From: Brevundimonas sp. Root608
GTDB taxonomy: Bacteria > Pseudomonadota > Alphaproteobacteria > Caulobacterales > Caulobacteraceae
Assembly (NCBI RefSeq): GCF_001427825.1
Contig: NZ_LMGT01000005.1
Coordinates: 186,001-250,000 of the forward strand
Length of the DNA stretch: 64,000 bases
Direction of reading: 5' to 3'
Of the stretch, positions 8,272 through 18,378 are shown piece by piece. The position numbers and the translations under genes were made by a program. The notes under the pieces are model-generated. The model was not told the origin of the DNA. It was given only the letters and a program-made list of their open reading frames with translations, and did no database searches. Every line of letters starts with the position of its first letter. The stretch's first letter is position 1.

Positions 8272-8975
8272 GATCTCGGCTTTCTACGCAGCAGCGCGAT
8301 ATAGAAACCGAGCACCGCCAGCGCCAGTCCGAACCACGTCAGGGCGTAGCCGAGGTGGTTGTTCGAAAAGGCGGCGGGCGGGGCCGAGGGCTGAAGGGCC
8401 CCGAAACCGGGAAAGGCTGACGTCACCGCGTAGAGGGTCTGGGAGGCCCGTTCCGGCGGGACGCCGAGGACCGCCGCGATCGCGCGATTGTCACGGGCGA
8501 AGAACCGCCCATTTTCGGGCGGAAGGGCGAAACTGTTCGGGGCCGGCGTGTTTCTGACTTCGGCGATGATCTTCGGATAGCTGCCCGGGAGGCGAGGCGC
8601 TCGATACTGGGTGAAAGGCGGACGCGCGCTGATCTCCTCCGACATGAAGCCGAGGTCGACCAGACGACCGCTACACTCGGCGATCAGGCGGACGCTTGGG
8701 ACGCCGTCGTGGATGGTCTGCAGTTCAACCCGTTGGTTGGCCTGAAAGTCGCAATCGAGGATGACCTTCTGGAACTCCGGCAGGTCGGTCCGCTCGCCGG
8801 AAGGCAGGGGAACCGGCGGATGCGTCGCCGCCGCCTCGGCCTCGGCGATCAGTCCGTTCTTCCACTGCATCCGTTGCACCTGCCAGACGCCCAGCGAGGC
8901 CAGCAGGACGACCGCCAGCGCGCAGACGATCGTCAGGCCCCAGGGGAAGCGGTTACGGGTCGCCTCAGTCGTCAT
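8268..8975 (-). CDS. SURF1 family cytochrome oxidase assembly protein
   Basis: SURF1/Shy1 proteins aid haem a insertion into cytochrome c oxidase subunit I in the inner membrane. The 235 residues show the expected two-helix layout: one membrane segment at about residues 13-31 (near GVWQVQRMQWK, the family GxWQ-RxxWK signature) and another at about 207-228. Between them is a periplasmic domain ending in the conserved NNHLGYALTWFGLALAVL. The start codon lies within the 3' end of the DUF983 gene (11-bp overlap), and its TGA overlaps the presumed CTG start of the M16 peptidase, so translation is probably coupled along the run. Confidence 0.94.
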   Translation of the reverse strand: MTTEATRNRFPWGLTIVCALAVVLLASLGVWQVQRMQWKNGLIAEAEAAATHPPVPLPSGERTDLPEFQKVILDCDFQANQRVELQTIHDGVPSVRLIAECSGRLVDLGFMSEEISARPPFTQYRAPRLPGSYPKIIAEVRNTPAPNSFALPPENGRFFARDNRAIAAVLGVPPERASQTLYAVTSAFPGFGALQPSAPPAAFSNNHLGYALTWFGLALAVLGFYIALLRRKPRS

Positions 8976-9357
8976 TGCGCGCCTGTCCCGCCTTGTTGCG
9001 CATCTGCAGGGCGATCATCACCCCCTTGCCCGGCCGCATCAGGCCCAGCGACAGGCCGGCCACCAGCGGCAGGGCTGCCGCCAGCATGGCCCAGATGGGG
9101 GGATTGTACGCGACCTGGATGAACAGGGCCGAGAACACCACGATCCCGCCGGCGATCTGCATGATGAAGACAGCCGCCCCGTCGCCCGTGTTCAGACGCG
9201 TGAAATCGAAGCCGCAGGCCTCGCAACGTTCGACCACCTTCAGGAAGCCCGCGAACAAACGCCCCTTCCCGCAATGGGGACAGCGGCAAAGCAGACCGGC
9301 GCGGATCGGGTCGATCCGCGCCGGTTGAAGATCAAGCCCTGTGGGGCCTTGGTTCAC
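8965..9357 (-). CDS. DUF983 zinc-ribbon membrane protein
   Basis: A 130-residue protein of the DUF983 family, commonly encoded beside cytochrome oxidase subunit III in alphaproteobacteria; its role is not established. It has an N-terminal zinc ribbon with two CxxC pairs (CPHC and CEAC, about residues 24-45), then two hydrophobic segments at about 55-105. The GTG start overlaps the ctaE stop as GTGA (9354-9357), and the 3' end overlaps the SURF1 start, so it is embedded in the oxidase operon. A role in oxidase assembly or metal handling is inference from context. Confidence 0.9.
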   Translation of the reverse strand: MNQGPTGLDLQPARIDPIRAGLLCRCPHCGKGRLFAGFLKVVERCEACGFDFTRLNTGDGAAVFIMQIAGGIVVFSALFIQVAYNPPIWAMLAAALPLVAGLSLGLMRPGKGVMIALQMRNKAGQARNDD

Positions 9358-10262
9358 CCGAAGGTGACGTAGACGAAGGCGAAGAGGAACAGCCAGACCA
9401 CGTCCACGAAATGCCAGTACCAGGCGGCGGCCTCGAAGCCGAAATGCTTGGCCGGGCTCATCTGGCCGGCGTAGAGGCGCAGAAGGCAGACCAGCAGGAA
9501 GATGGTGCCGATCAGGACGTGGAAGCCGTGGAAGCCCGTCGCCATGAAGAAGATCGAACCGTAGAGGCCGGAGTTCGCCGCCTCCTCGTTGAAGAACAGG
9601 TTCTCGTGGATGATGTGGTTGTACTCATAGGCCTGCACCGCGGTGAACAGGATGCCAAGGGCGACGGTGATCAGCAGCCCCGTCTTGGCGGCGCTGCGGT
9701 CGCCGACCTGCAGGGCATGGTGCGCCCAGGTGACGGTCGTGCCCGACAGCAGCAGGATGACGGTGTTCAGCAGGGGCAGCTGCCAGGCGTCCAGCGTCTC
9801 GACGCCCTTGGGCGGCCAGGTCGACCACGCCTTGGCCGTATCGGCCCAGTTGGCGACTTCCGGAATGTGGGCGCGGGCTTCGTTGAAGACCGCCATTTCG
9901 AAGAACATCCAGAAGAAGGCCGCGAAGAACATCACCTCGGAGGCGATGAACAGCATCATGCCGTAGCGCAGGCCGATGGAGACGACCGGCGTGTGGTCGC
10001 CCGCCTTGCTCTCCTTGATCACGTCGGCCCACCAGCCGAACATCGACACCAGCACGCCGGCGAAACCGGCGAAGAACAGGGCCTTGTCGCCCTTGGCCAG
10101 CAGGGCGCCGGCGACGGCGCCGGCGTCCTCGCCGACCAGGCCCTTCATCCAGACCACCGCGCCGACCATCATGGTCGTGACGGCGATCGAGGCGACCAGC
10201 GGCCAAGGGCTGGGGTTCACCAGGTGGTAGTCGTGATGCGGTGCGGCGTGGGCGTCGGCCAT
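9354..10262 (-). CDS. ctaE: cytochrome c oxidase subunit III
   Basis: Third core subunit of the aa3-type terminal oxidase; it stabilises the enzyme and has no redox centre. At 302 residues with about seven predicted membrane helices it is the long proteobacterial form. Family landmarks are YHLVNPSPWPLVAS at the start, GMMLFIASEVMFFAAFFWMF, the GTTVTWAHHAL helix, the GFHGFHVLIGTIFL helix with its two histidines, and the end EAAAWYWHFVDVVWLFLFAF. It follows ctaG by about 50 bp and is followed by DUF983 with a 4-bp overlap. Confidence 0.97.
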   Translation of the reverse strand: MADAHAAPHHDYHLVNPSPWPLVASIAVTTMMVGAVVWMKGLVGEDAGAVAGALLAKGDKALFFAGFAGVLVSMFGWWADVIKESKAGDHTPVVSIGLRYGMMLFIASEVMFFAAFFWMFFEMAVFNEARAHIPEVANWADTAKAWSTWPPKGVETLDAWQLPLLNTVILLLSGTTVTWAHHALQVGDRSAAKTGLLITVALGILFTAVQAYEYNHIIHENLFFNEEAANSGLYGSIFFMATGFHGFHVLIGTIFLLVCLLRLYAGQMSPAKHFGFEAAAWYWHFVDVVWLFLFAFVYVTFG

Positions 10263-10313
10263 CAGGGTCTCTTCAAGCGGTCGAGATACGTAGGGGGCAG
10301 GCTATAGCGTCCG

Positions 10314-10880
10314 CTATCCGGCTGCGCCAGAGGCTTGGCCGGCGTTGGTCGCCAGGTCCGCCGCCTTGGTCGGATAGAAGGTGTAGCTGAGGGTGATCTC
10401 GCGCACGCCGCGGCTCTCGCGATCGGTCGCCATCTCGGGCGCGACGAAATACTGGACGGGGAATTTCAGCGTCTGCCCGGGCTGGATCGTCTGCCCCTCG
10501 AAGCAGAAACACTGCAGCTTCTGGAAATAGGGACCCGCCCGTTCCGGCACGACGTTGTAGGCCGCCGTGGCGTGGATCGGCTGGTCCGAGGTGTTGGTCA
10601 CGTCGAAATAGGCCATGCCGGTCTCGCCGATTCGCACCCGCTGGCTGACCTGTTCGGCGCGGAAGGTCATCGGCAGGTCGCGGACATTGGTGTCGAAGCG
10701 AATCAGGACTGTCTCATCCAGAATTCGGTCCGGGGCGGTTTCGGCCTTGCGGACCGTGCCGTCGAAGCCCGTGACCTGACAGAACATCCGGTACAGGGGC
10801 ACCGCCGCGAAGGCGGCGCCGGTCATGCCCATGACGGCCAGGACGCAGGCGATGGCGATGGCGTTCCGCGACAGCTTCAT
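10314..10880 (-). CDS. ctaG: cytochrome c oxidase assembly protein CtaG (Cox11)
   Basis: Copper chaperone that delivers Cu(I) to the CuB site of oxidase subunit I. The 188-residue protein has one N-terminal membrane anchor (about residues 8-27) and a periplasmic domain with the diagnostic copper motif CFCFEGQ (cysteines 124 and 126). Other family features are LYRMFCQVTGFDGT and the segment FPVQYFVAPEM. The ATG overlaps the stop of the upstream 59-residue ORF as ATGA at 10877-10880, so the two are probably translationally coupled. Confidence 0.96.
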   Translation of the reverse strand: MKLSRNAIAIACVLAVMGMTGAAFAAVPLYRMFCQVTGFDGTVRKAETAPDRILDETVLIRFDTNVRDLPMTFRAEQVSQRVRIGETGMAYFDVTNTSDQPIHATAAYNVVPERAGPYFQKLQCFCFEGQTIQPGQTLKFPVQYFVAPEMATDRESRGVREITLSYTFYPTKAADLATNAGQASGAAG

Positions 10881-11056
10881 CCGGCGTAGCCCACCGGCCG
10901 GCCCTCGGCGATCGCGTCGGCGCGGGCGTCCAGATTGCGCTTCAGGTTCAGCACCGTCACGCCGAACACCAGCACGATGAAGGCGACCAGCGCCCCGGCG
11001 ATGGCCAGGTTGCGCTTCTTGCGGGCTTGCAGCTGTTCCGGGGTCAGGCGGGTCAT
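10877..11056 (-). CDS. 59-residue single-pass membrane protein (CoxF-like position)
   Basis: A small ORF starting MTRLTPEQLQARKKRN and continuing into a hydrophobic helix at about residues 17-36, then a charged tail ending EGRPVGYAG. It sits 5 bp after ctaB and overlaps ctaG by ATGA. Short one-helix proteins at this point of alphaproteobacterial cox operons are often annotated CoxF or hypothetical. The position, tight spacing and a KKRN positive-inside N-terminus support a real gene. A role in oxidase assembly is inferred from context. Confidence 0.82.
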   Translation of the reverse strand: MTRLTPEQLQARKKRNLAIAGALVAFIVLVFGVTVLNLKRNLDARADAIAEGRPVGYAG

Positions 11057-11061
11057 GGTCG

Positions 11062-12030
11062 TTACAGTCCAGGGATGGCGGCGACGCTCTCGACCAGCAG
11101 GGCCGCGAACAGGGCCATCAGATACAGGATGGAGAAGGCGAACAGGTTCCGCGCCGGTTTGGCCTCCGCGCGGACATCATACAATGCGGCCTCTCGCCCC
11201 ACGGCCTCGGCCTTGTCGGGCTGGTCGCCGGCGCGGCTGCGATACAGGCGCACGGCCAGGAACAGGAAGCCGAGGCCGCCCACCACCGACACGGCGAGGT
11301 ACAGCAGGCCGCCCATCCCCGTCAGACCGGGCGCGATGGCCACGGGGACGAAGACCAGGGTGTAGAGCAGGATCTGCAGCCGGGTGCTTCTCGCGCCCCG
11401 CGCCACCGGCATCATCGGAATACCCGCGCGGGCGTAGTCGCCGGCCGAATACAGGGCCAGGGCCCAGCTGTGCGGCGGGGTCCACAGGAAGATGATCAGG
11501 AACAGCAGCCACGCCTGCCACGGGGCCTGCCCCGTCGCCGCAGCCCAGCCGATGACCGGCGGGAAGGCCCCGGCGGCGCCGCCGATGACGATGTTCTGGG
11601 GCGTCCGCCGCTTCAGCAGCAGGGTGTAGAAGGCGGCGTAGTAGACGATGGTCAGCAGCAGCAGGCCGCCCGCCAGCCAGTTGGTCGTCATGCCCAGCAG
11701 CATGACCGAAAAGATCGACAGGATGACGCCGAAGGTCATGGCGTCGTTCTTGTTGACCCGGCCCGCCGCGACCGGCCGCCCGCGGGTGCGCCGCATCAGG
11801 GCGTCGGTCTCGCCCTCCAGCGCCATGTTCAGCGCCCCGGCCGCGCCGGCGCCGACGGCGATGCACAGGATGGCGATGGCGCCGGAGATCCAGTCGATGT
11901 CGCCGCCGGCGACCACCAGCCCGGTCAGGGCGGTGAAGACCACCAGCGACATCACGCGCGGCTTCAGCAGCTGGAAGAAGTCCTCCGGCTGGGCCGTCGA
12001 GATCACGGTCTGTGGGGTGGCTTCGGTCAT
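11062..12030 (-). CDS. ctaB: protohaem IX farnesyltransferase (haem O synthase)
   Basis: Adds a farnesyl group to haem B to make haem O, the precursor of haem A for the aa3 oxidase. The 322-residue UbiA-superfamily protein has about nine hydrophobic segments. The prenyl-diphosphate motif region reads NMALEGETDALMRRTRGRP (about residues 66-85), and the second is YSAGDYARAGIPMMPV. FFQLLKPRVMSLVVFT marks the usual N-terminal start. It lies about 80 bp downstream of ctaD, separated by a stem-loop. Confidence 0.97.
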   Translation of the reverse strand: MTEATPQTVISTAQPEDFFQLLKPRVMSLVVFTALTGLVVAGGDIDWISGAIAILCIAVGAGAAGALNMALEGETDALMRRTRGRPVAAGRVNKNDAMTFGVILSIFSVMLLGMTTNWLAGGLLLLTIVYYAAFYTLLLKRRTPQNIVIGGAAGAFPPVIGWAAATGQAPWQAWLLFLIIFLWTPPHSWALALYSAGDYARAGIPMMPVARGARSTRLQILLYTLVFVPVAIAPGLTGMGGLLYLAVSVVGGLGFLFLAVRLYRSRAGDQPDKAEAVGREAALYDVRAEAKPARNLFAFSILYLMALFAALLVESVAAIPGL

Positions 12031-12051
12031 GGCTCTTTCAAAAACCCGGAA

Positions 12052-12079
12052 GGCCGCCCTTTCGACTGAAAGAGCGGCC
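12052..12079 (-). terminator. stem-loop between ctaD and ctaB
   Basis: Arms of 12 bp (12052-12063 and 12068-12079, one mismatch) flank a 4-base loop. Read on the minus strand it is followed about ten bases later by TTTTT. It could reduce read-through from ctaD into ctaB or mark an RNA-processing point; the tract is not immediately adjacent, so strength is uncertain. Confidence 0.55.
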
Positions 12080-12108
12080 CCCGTGTGTCAGTCCCGGTAT
12101 GGCCGGTC

Positions 12109-14831
<2,723 letters not shown>

Positions 14832-14849
14832 CCTCATATTACCGTTTCG

Positions 14850-14878
14850 TCGCAAACGCTTGCGAGAGAATCGCAAGC
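14850..14878. promoter_or_regulatory. alternating TCGCAA/TTGCGA repeats and hairpin before ctaC
   Basis: TCGCAA at 14850-14855, TTGCGA at 14860-14865 and TCGCAA at 14871-14876 alternate in orientation. The second and third form a perfect 8-bp hairpin (GCTTGCGA, 5-base loop, TCGCAAGC; 14858-14878), and the first and second can form a competing 6-bp one. The site is 20-45 bp upstream of the ctaC start. It could be an operator or a leader-RNA switch; which is unknown. Confidence 0.5.
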
Positions 14879-15003
14879 AGGCGCCCGGACATGACGCCCG
14901 CAGCGGTTCTTCGGGCGGTCCATATCGCCCCGTCCGACGCTTGCCAAGCGATCAGCAAGAGATTGCGCGCGGCTGCGGCCATCGGCCCACGGATTAAATC
15001 TCC

Positions 15004-15046
15004 GTCATGTTATGACAGCTACCTTGCGTCACCAGATACCTTGCGA
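15004..15046. promoter_or_regulatory. candidate operator of the PadR module
   Basis: An inverted repeat GTCAT-GTT-ATGAC (15004-15016) is followed by two direct copies of TACCTTGCG (15020-15028 and 15037-15045, 17 bp apart). They lie 30-75 bp upstream of the PadR-family start. PadR proteins usually repress their own promoters through inverted repeats here, so this is a reasonable autoregulatory site. Confidence 0.4.
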
Positions 15047-15076
15047 TACGTCTTGGGCATCAAAGGAGGACGCCAC

Positions 15077-15451
15077 GTGCCCGAAACCATCGAGATACAG
15101 CTGAAGAAGGGAGTGCTGACGCTATGCGTGCTGGCGCTTCTGAACCGGCATGACAGCTACGCCTATGAGATCGCCTCGACCCTGTCGGACGCGATCGACA
15201 TGGGCGAGGGGACGATCTACCCGCTGATGCGGCGGATGCAGTCCGACGGACAGGTCGAGACCTATCTGGTCGAATCGGCGTCCGGGCCGTCGCGCAAATA
15301 CTATCGCCTGACCGACGCCGGCCGCGCCGCGCTCGAAGCCCAGACGGCCGAGTGGCGCGCCTTCGCCCGCGCGGTCGAATCCGTTCTCGACGGCGCGGCG
15401 CCCATCGCCGCGCCGGCCGCGAAAAATGCCGACAAGGGAGCTGAACAATGA
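15077..15451 (+). CDS. PadR family transcriptional regulator
   Basis: A 124-residue winged-helix regulator. The short N-terminus leads into LKKGVLTLCVLALLNRHDSYAYEI, then GEGTIYPLMRRMQSDG (recognition helix and wing start) and GPSRKYYRLTDAGRAALEAQ (wing), the hallmarks of PadR. The C-terminal part is short, as in the subfamily 2 group. An open frame extends to 14891, but GTG at 15077 has a perfect AGGAGG eight bases upstream and fits family length. Its TGA overlaps the ATG of the HAAS-domain gene (ATGA), which ties the two. It probably represses this operon; the inducer is unknown. Confidence 0.93.
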   Translation: MPETIEIQLKKGVLTLCVLALLNRHDSYAYEIASTLSDAIDMGEGTIYPLMRRMQSDGQVETYLVESASGPSRKYYRLTDAGRAALEAQTAEWRAFARAVESVLDGAAPIAAPAAKNADKGAEQ

Positions 15452-16032
15452 CCCGCGCCGAATTCATGGGCCGGTTGCGCCGGGGACTGGTCGGCATGCC
15501 GACGTCCGCCGCCGCCGACATCGCCTCGGACTATGAGACCCATTTCGAGGACGGCGCCGCCGCCGGACGCTCGGAAGCCGAGGTCGCGGCCGCCCTGGGC
15601 GATCCCGACCGCCTGGCCCGCGAACTGCGCGCCGAGGCCGGCGCCCAGCGCTGGCATCAGGAAAAGAACCCGTCGGCCGCCGCCGGGGCCGTCTTCGCGG
15701 TCCTGGGTCTGGGCGCGATCGACCTCCTGATCCTGCTGCCCATCTTCATGAGCGTGGTCGGCGTCCTGTTCGGCTTCTTCATGGCCGCCGTCGGCCTGTT
15801 CATCGGCGGCGGGGCGGTGATGATCGCCGGTCCCTTCGCGGGCTTCCCGGGCGGCGTCGCCACGGCGATCCTCGGGGGCATCGGCCTGATGGCCGGAGCC
15901 ACGGCGCTCGGCGCCCTGACCGCCATCGCCACCATCCTGCTGGTCAACGCCACCGTCTGGTACGCGCGCCTGCACTATCGCCTGCTGAAGCCCGCGCTGG
16001 GGGAACAATCCCCGGCCGACGGCAAGTTCTGA
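15448..16032 (+). CDS. DUF1700/HAAS-domain membrane protein
   Basis: A 194-residue protein. Residues 1-60 are a HAAS-type helical domain (EFMGRLRRGLVGMP, then ALGDPDRLARELRAE), which is typically found as the partner of PadR regulators. After a short linker, about four hydrophobic segments span residues 75-175, ending in a basic tail. The HAAS domain is thought to couple a membrane or envelope signal to the PadR protein, but the mechanism is not established. It is translationally coupled to the PadR gene and followed 13 bp later by the GIN-domain gene. Confidence 0.88.
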   Translation: MTRAEFMGRLRRGLVGMPTSAAADIASDYETHFEDGAAAGRSEAEVAAALGDPDRLARELRAEAGAQRWHQEKNPSAAAGAVFAVLGLGAIDLLILLPIFMSVVGVLFGFFMAAVGLFIGGGAVMIAGPFAGFPGGVATAILGGIGLMAGATALGALTAIATILLVNATVWYARLHYRLLKPALGEQSPADGKF

Positions 16033-16045
16033 GGGAGGACAAGAC

Positions 16046-16798
16046 ATGATCCGCACGCTTCTCATCATCACGGGCGCCAGTCTGGTGCTCTGCATCGCCA
16101 CCCTTTCCGGCGCCGCCGCCATCGGCGGGAACGATCTGGCCCGCCACGGCTGGGAGTGGACCTTCCATGACGTGGACAGTTCCGAAACGATCACATTCCA
16201 GCGCGGCGACGTCGGTCCGTCGGTGACCCGCAACCTGGCCTGGACCGGCGGCGACAAGCTGACGATCGAGATCCCGGGCGACGTGACCTACATCCAGGGC
16301 GACACGCCCTCGGTCGTGGTCACCGGCCGGAAGTCGATGGTCGACCAGGTCAACCTGATCGACGGCCGGCTGACCTGGTCCGAAGGCGATGACCGCTCCG
16401 AACACGTGGTCTTCGGCTGGAGCAACCATGACCGGCTCCGGGTCGTGATCACCGCCCCGTCGGTGAAATCCTTCGACCTCGAAGGCTCGGCCGACCTGTC
16501 GATCCGGGACTATGACCAGCCGACGTTCGACCTGAACATCTCGGGATCGGGCGACGTGGTCGCGGAAGGCGAGACGCAGACGGCGACGATCGACGTCAAC
16601 GGCTCCGGCGATTCGGACCTGTCGGCGCTCCGCGCCACCGACGCCAGCGTCGACACCTCCGGCTCGGGCGATGTCCGGATCGGCCCGACCGGAGCCGCCA
16701 GGATCGATATCTCGGGCTCGGGCGACGTCGATCTGACCCGCCGGCCGGCCAATCTGCAGCAGTCGGTTTCCGGTTCCGGCGACATCGACCAGAACTGA
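16046..16798 (+). CDS. DUF2807 (head-GIN) exported protein
   Basis: A 250-residue exported protein with an N-terminal hydrophobic segment (about residues 4-25). The C-terminal half has five spaced SGSGD/NGSGD motifs (about residues 168-248) at roughly 19-22-residue intervals, the signature of the GIN/DUF2807 beta-solenoid. The domain has been described as a putative adhesin head, but its function is not experimentally fixed. As third gene of the PadR-HAAS operon it is probably the regulated output, facing the periplasm or surface. An AGGGAGG ribosome site lies just upstream. Confidence 0.88.
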   Translation: MIRTLLIITGASLVLCIATLSGAAAIGGNDLARHGWEWTFHDVDSSETITFQRGDVGPSVTRNLAWTGGDKLTIEIPGDVTYIQGDTPSVVVTGRKSMVDQVNLIDGRLTWSEGDDRSEHVVFGWSNHDRLRVVITAPSVKSFDLEGSADLSIRDYDQPTFDLNISGSGDVVAEGETQTATIDVNGSGDSDLSALRATDASVDTSGSGDVRIGPTGAARIDISGSGDVDLTRRPANLQQSVSGSGDIDQN

Positions 16799-16837
16799 CC
16801 CGGTGACGCGAGGGCGGTCAGCCCCTACTTAGGGCCC

Positions 16838-18268
16838 ATGACCGTCCTCGTATCGCCTCCCGCCATTCTCGACAGCGCCGACGTCGGCGCCGATGAAGCC
16901 CTGTCCATCCTGCAGGGCGCGCTCGAAGGCGCCGACGACGGGGAACTGTTCCTCGAACGGTCAGAGAGCGAATCGCTGGTCTTCGACGACGGCCGGCTGA
17001 AATCCGCCGCCTATGACGCCAGCGAAGGCTTCGGCCTGAGGGTCGTGGCGGGCGAGACCGCCGGCTACGCCCACGCCAACGAGATCAGCGGCGCCGCCAT
17101 CCGCCGCGCCGCCGACAGCGCCTCTCTCGCCAGGTCCGGCCATGCCGGCGTCACGGCCGAGGCCCCCCGGGCCACCAACCAGCAGCTTTACGACGCGGTC
17201 GATCCCCTCGCCTCGCCCGCCTTCTCCGACAAGATCGCCCTGCTGTGCGAGATCGACGCCTGGGCCCGGGCCCGCGATCCGCGCGTGGTGCAGGTGTCGG
17301 CCAGCCTGATCGGCGAGCGTCGCCAGATCGAGATCCTGCGCGGCGACGGCCGGCTGGTGCGCGACATGCGGCCCCTCGTCCGGATGAACGTCTCCATCAC
17401 CGTCGAATCCAACGGCAGGCGCGAGAGCGCCTCGGCCGGAGCCGGCGGGCGCGCCGGCTTCGAGACCTGGATCGCGCCCGACCGCTGGCAGGGCCAGGTC
17501 GACGAGGCCCTGCGTCAGGCGCTGGTGAACCTCGAGGCCGTCGACTGCCCGGCCGGCGAGATGGACGTGGTCCTCGGCGCCGGCTGGCCCGGCGTGCTGC
17601 TGCACGAGGCCATCGGCCACGGCTTCGAGGGCGACTTCCACCGCAAGGGATCGTCGGTCTTCTCGGGCATGATGGGCCAGCGAGTGGCCGCCCCGGGCGT
17701 CACCGTGGTCGACGACGGCTCCATCGCAGGACGCCGCGGGTCCCTGTCGGTCGATGACGAGGGCACGCCGACCTCGCGCACCGTCCTGATCGAGGACGGG
17801 ATCATGGTCGGGCTGATGCACGACCGGCTGTCGGCGCGGCAGCTGGGCGCCCGCGCCACCGGCAACGGCCGCCGCCAGTCCTTCGCCCACATGCCGATGC
17901 CGCGCATGACCAACACCTTCATGGAAGGCGGCAGGGACAAGCAGGCCGACATGATCGCCTCGACGAAACGCGGCCTCTACGCCGCCAATTTCGGCGGCGG
18001 CCAGGTCGACATCACCAACGGCAAATTCGTCTTCCAGTGCACCGAGGCCTACCTCATCGAGGACGGGAAGATCACCGCCCCGGTGCGCGGCGCGACCCTG
18101 ATCGGCGACGGGGCCACGGCCCTGCAGCGGGTGCAGATGATCGGCGACGACTTCGCCTTCGACCCCGGCGTCGGCGTCTGCGGCAAGGCCGGTCAGGGCG
18201 TCCCCGTCGGCATCGGCCAGCCCAGCCTCAAGATCGGCGGCCTGACCGTGGGCGGGACCGCCGTCTGA
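16838..18268 (+). CDS. tldD: TldD metalloprotease subunit
   Basis: TldD with its partner TldE (PmbA) forms a protease that degrades unfolded peptides and matures some modified peptides. The 476-residue protein has the TldD zinc motif HEAIGHGFEGD (about residues 256-266) and the downstream TNTFMEGG and GKAGQGVPVGIGQPSLKIGGLTVGG segments typical of the C-terminal domain. pmbA/tldE is not in this window. It starts 40 bp after the GIN-domain gene on the same strand, but there is no reason to link it functionally to that module. Confidence 0.95.
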   Translation: MTVLVSPPAILDSADVGADEALSILQGALEGADDGELFLERSESESLVFDDGRLKSAAYDASEGFGLRVVAGETAGYAHANEISGAAIRRAADSASLARSGHAGVTAEAPRATNQQLYDAVDPLASPAFSDKIALLCEIDAWARARDPRVVQVSASLIGERRQIEILRGDGRLVRDMRPLVRMNVSITVESNGRRESASAGAGGRAGFETWIAPDRWQGQVDEALRQALVNLEAVDCPAGEMDVVLGAGWPGVLLHEAIGHGFEGDFHRKGSSVFSGMMGQRVAAPGVTVVDDGSIAGRRGSLSVDDEGTPTSRTVLIEDGIMVGLMHDRLSARQLGARATGNGRRQSFAHMPMPRMTNTFMEGGRDKQADMIASTKRGLYAANFGGGQVDITNGKFVFQCTEAYLIEDGKITAPVRGATLIGDGATALQRVQMIGDDFAFDPGVGVCGKAGQGVPVGIGQPSLKIGGLTVGGTAV

Positions 18269-18311
18269 TACGTCCGATTCTGACGCAGGTCGGGGTCATA
18301 CTGCCGGTCCT

Positions 18312-18371
18312 GTCGATTTCCGTGGAAATCCGACGGACCCGGACGGTGAGACGCATGAGACGCATGAGACG
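18312..18371. repeat. hairpin and short tandem repeat between convergent tldD and TraB/GumN gene
   Basis: GATTTC and GAAATC arms around CGTG, with outer GTCG/CGAC (18312-18334), form a stem-loop suited to termination of tldD. Downstream, TGAGACGCA occurs twice plus a third partial copy (18347-18371). The tandem copies lie just beyond the stop of the opposing gene. Confidence 0.45.
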
Positions 18372-18378
18372 GTGTTTT

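Noticed and set aside
14891..15076. 62-residue N-terminal extension of the PadR protein
   Set aside because: Open frame by chance; the family begins at GTG 15077, which has an AGGAGG site.
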